Assembly (NCBI GenBank): GCA_933228895.1
Contig: OW121854.1
Location: forward strand, 57,578,609-57,642,608
Direction: 5' to 3'
From: Platycnemis pennipes
Lineage: Eukaryota > Arthropoda > Insecta > Odonata > Platycnemididae
DNA length: 64,000 nucleotides
The notes under the pieces were generated by a model. That model saw only the letters and a program-made list of their open reading frames with translations, was not told the DNA's origin and made no database searches. Shown in pieces: positions 63,336 through 64,000 of the stretch; the first letter of the stretch is position 1, and each line of letters opens with the position of its first letter. The position numbers and the translations under genes were made by a program.

Positions 63336-63343
63336 TTGAGAAG
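63336..63343. repeat. 8-bp TSD of hAT, right
   Basis: TTGAGAAG, identical to 57207-57214. Confidence 0.85.
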
Positions 63344-64000
63344 TTTTAAACTTTATGCGAAGCTTCCTTGAGGGAATGCTCGAGTTCTCCATCGAGGAAC
63401 TGGAAGTGATCCTATGCGCAACAGTGAGTACGGGGGCACGAGTAGGGATTTACTCAACAAAGTCCCCTCGACTGGTGTCATTTTCCTTCTGCCTTGCCCG
63501 CAAAAACTTTCCAGCTCCTCCTCTTCCTCCCATCCCGCCCTCCGCGCTTCTTCCTTCCGTCTACTCCTCTTTTTTCCCCCTTTCCCTCACTCCCCTTCGC
63601 GTCTTCCCAGGGGTCGGTTTCCTGACGGGTCCCTTCGGTCCTCCTGAGCTGGAGGAAGCGCGCGAGGGAAGGAAGGCGGGGGCAGAAGGGCAGGCATCTC
63701 TGCGTAACACGAACCCCAGGGGGGGGGAGGGGGGGGGGGGTAGAAGGGGTCCGGCGTGTGTTGGTCGGTTGGCTGGCTGCGAGGGTTGGGGAGTTTTAAG
63801 TTTGCCGGGGAGGGCAACAATGGTTTCTCTCCCTCGAGCCCCGCCCATTTCCCGGACGCCCTCCGTATTTCTCACGCCACGGACATCAAGTCGTGTACCC
63901 TGTGGATTTACAGTGAGCCAGGCGGCCGCACCTCTGAATGCATTAAGACTTTCGTTCAGTCTCCTCATAAACGCGCATACTCTTCTCATGGGTGGTCTAT
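63344..64000. other. No gene assigned; GC-rich end of window
   Basis: 63480-63960 is GC-rich with a broken G run at 63719-63740. Minus-strand frames of 142 and 77 codons are Pro/Arg-rich and lack a domain. This could be the edge of a CpG-rich exon or promoter that continues outside the window, but nothing here proves it. Confidence 0.35.

Noticed and set aside
63561..63989. 142-codon minus-strand frame
   Set aside because: Pro/Arg/Gly-rich composition driven by G runs; no recognisable domain.

Overview
This is eukaryotic, AT-rich, intron-like DNA, most likely from an insect or another arthropod with large introns. I see no operons, ribosome binding sites or dense coding. Coding sequence is sparse, and most recognisable sequence is transposon-derived: several non-LTR retrotransposon (LINE) families, hAT and piggyBac DNA transposons, and tRNA-derived SINE-like units. 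Homopolymer G/C runs and (TA)n or (AAT)n tracts are also common. The species cannot be fixed from sequence alone.

Host gene content: the only likely host coding piece is a 168-bp exon at 15475-15642 (+), bounded by AG and GT splice signals. It encodes a Cys-Cys-containing segment that looks like the N-terminal part of a glypican (GPC3/GPC5/Dally-type heparan sulphate proteoglycan core). If this is right, most of the window is two large introns of that gene, and the transposons are intron passengers. I did not find its neighbouring exons.

Layout. 1-8 kb: mostly unrecognised, with LINE and SINE scraps. 8058-9340: a complete non-autonomous hAT element with an 8-bp target duplication. 12.6-14.8 kb: three LINE remnants, two of them tail to tail around a perfect 54-bp (TA)n palindrome. 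15.5 kb: the glypican-like exon. 18.2-19.1 kb: an internally deleted, rearranged LINE. 22.6-26.6 kb: a LINE 3' tail, a 95-bp insert between 14-bp direct repeats, a small inverted-repeat element and a decayed hAT transposase. 28.5-30.1 kb: GC/CpG-rich sequence with a 26-base G run. 33.1-34.2 kb: a possible solo LTR, a LINE C-terminus with its 3' tail, and a SINE. 40727-43842: a nearly intact 3.1-kb endonuclease/reverse-transcriptase LINE with target duplications of up to 14 bp and one nonsense codon. 50.9-53.3 kb: an inverted-repeat element next to a roughly 0.5-kb tandem duplication, one copy of which is split by a MITE. 54.9-57.1 kb: two more LINE remnants.

The most structured locus is 57215-63335: an Ac-like hAT element (11-bp termini, 8-bp duplication) into which a 3.3-kb piggyBac element (TTAA duplication) has inserted. 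The piggyBac transposase keeps its catalytic aspartates but has one frameshift just before its C-terminal cysteine-rich domain.

The genes do not form a pathway. What the window records is a layered history of transposon insertion into a host intron, with at least two recent-looking insertions (the 41-44 kb LINE and the piggyBac).
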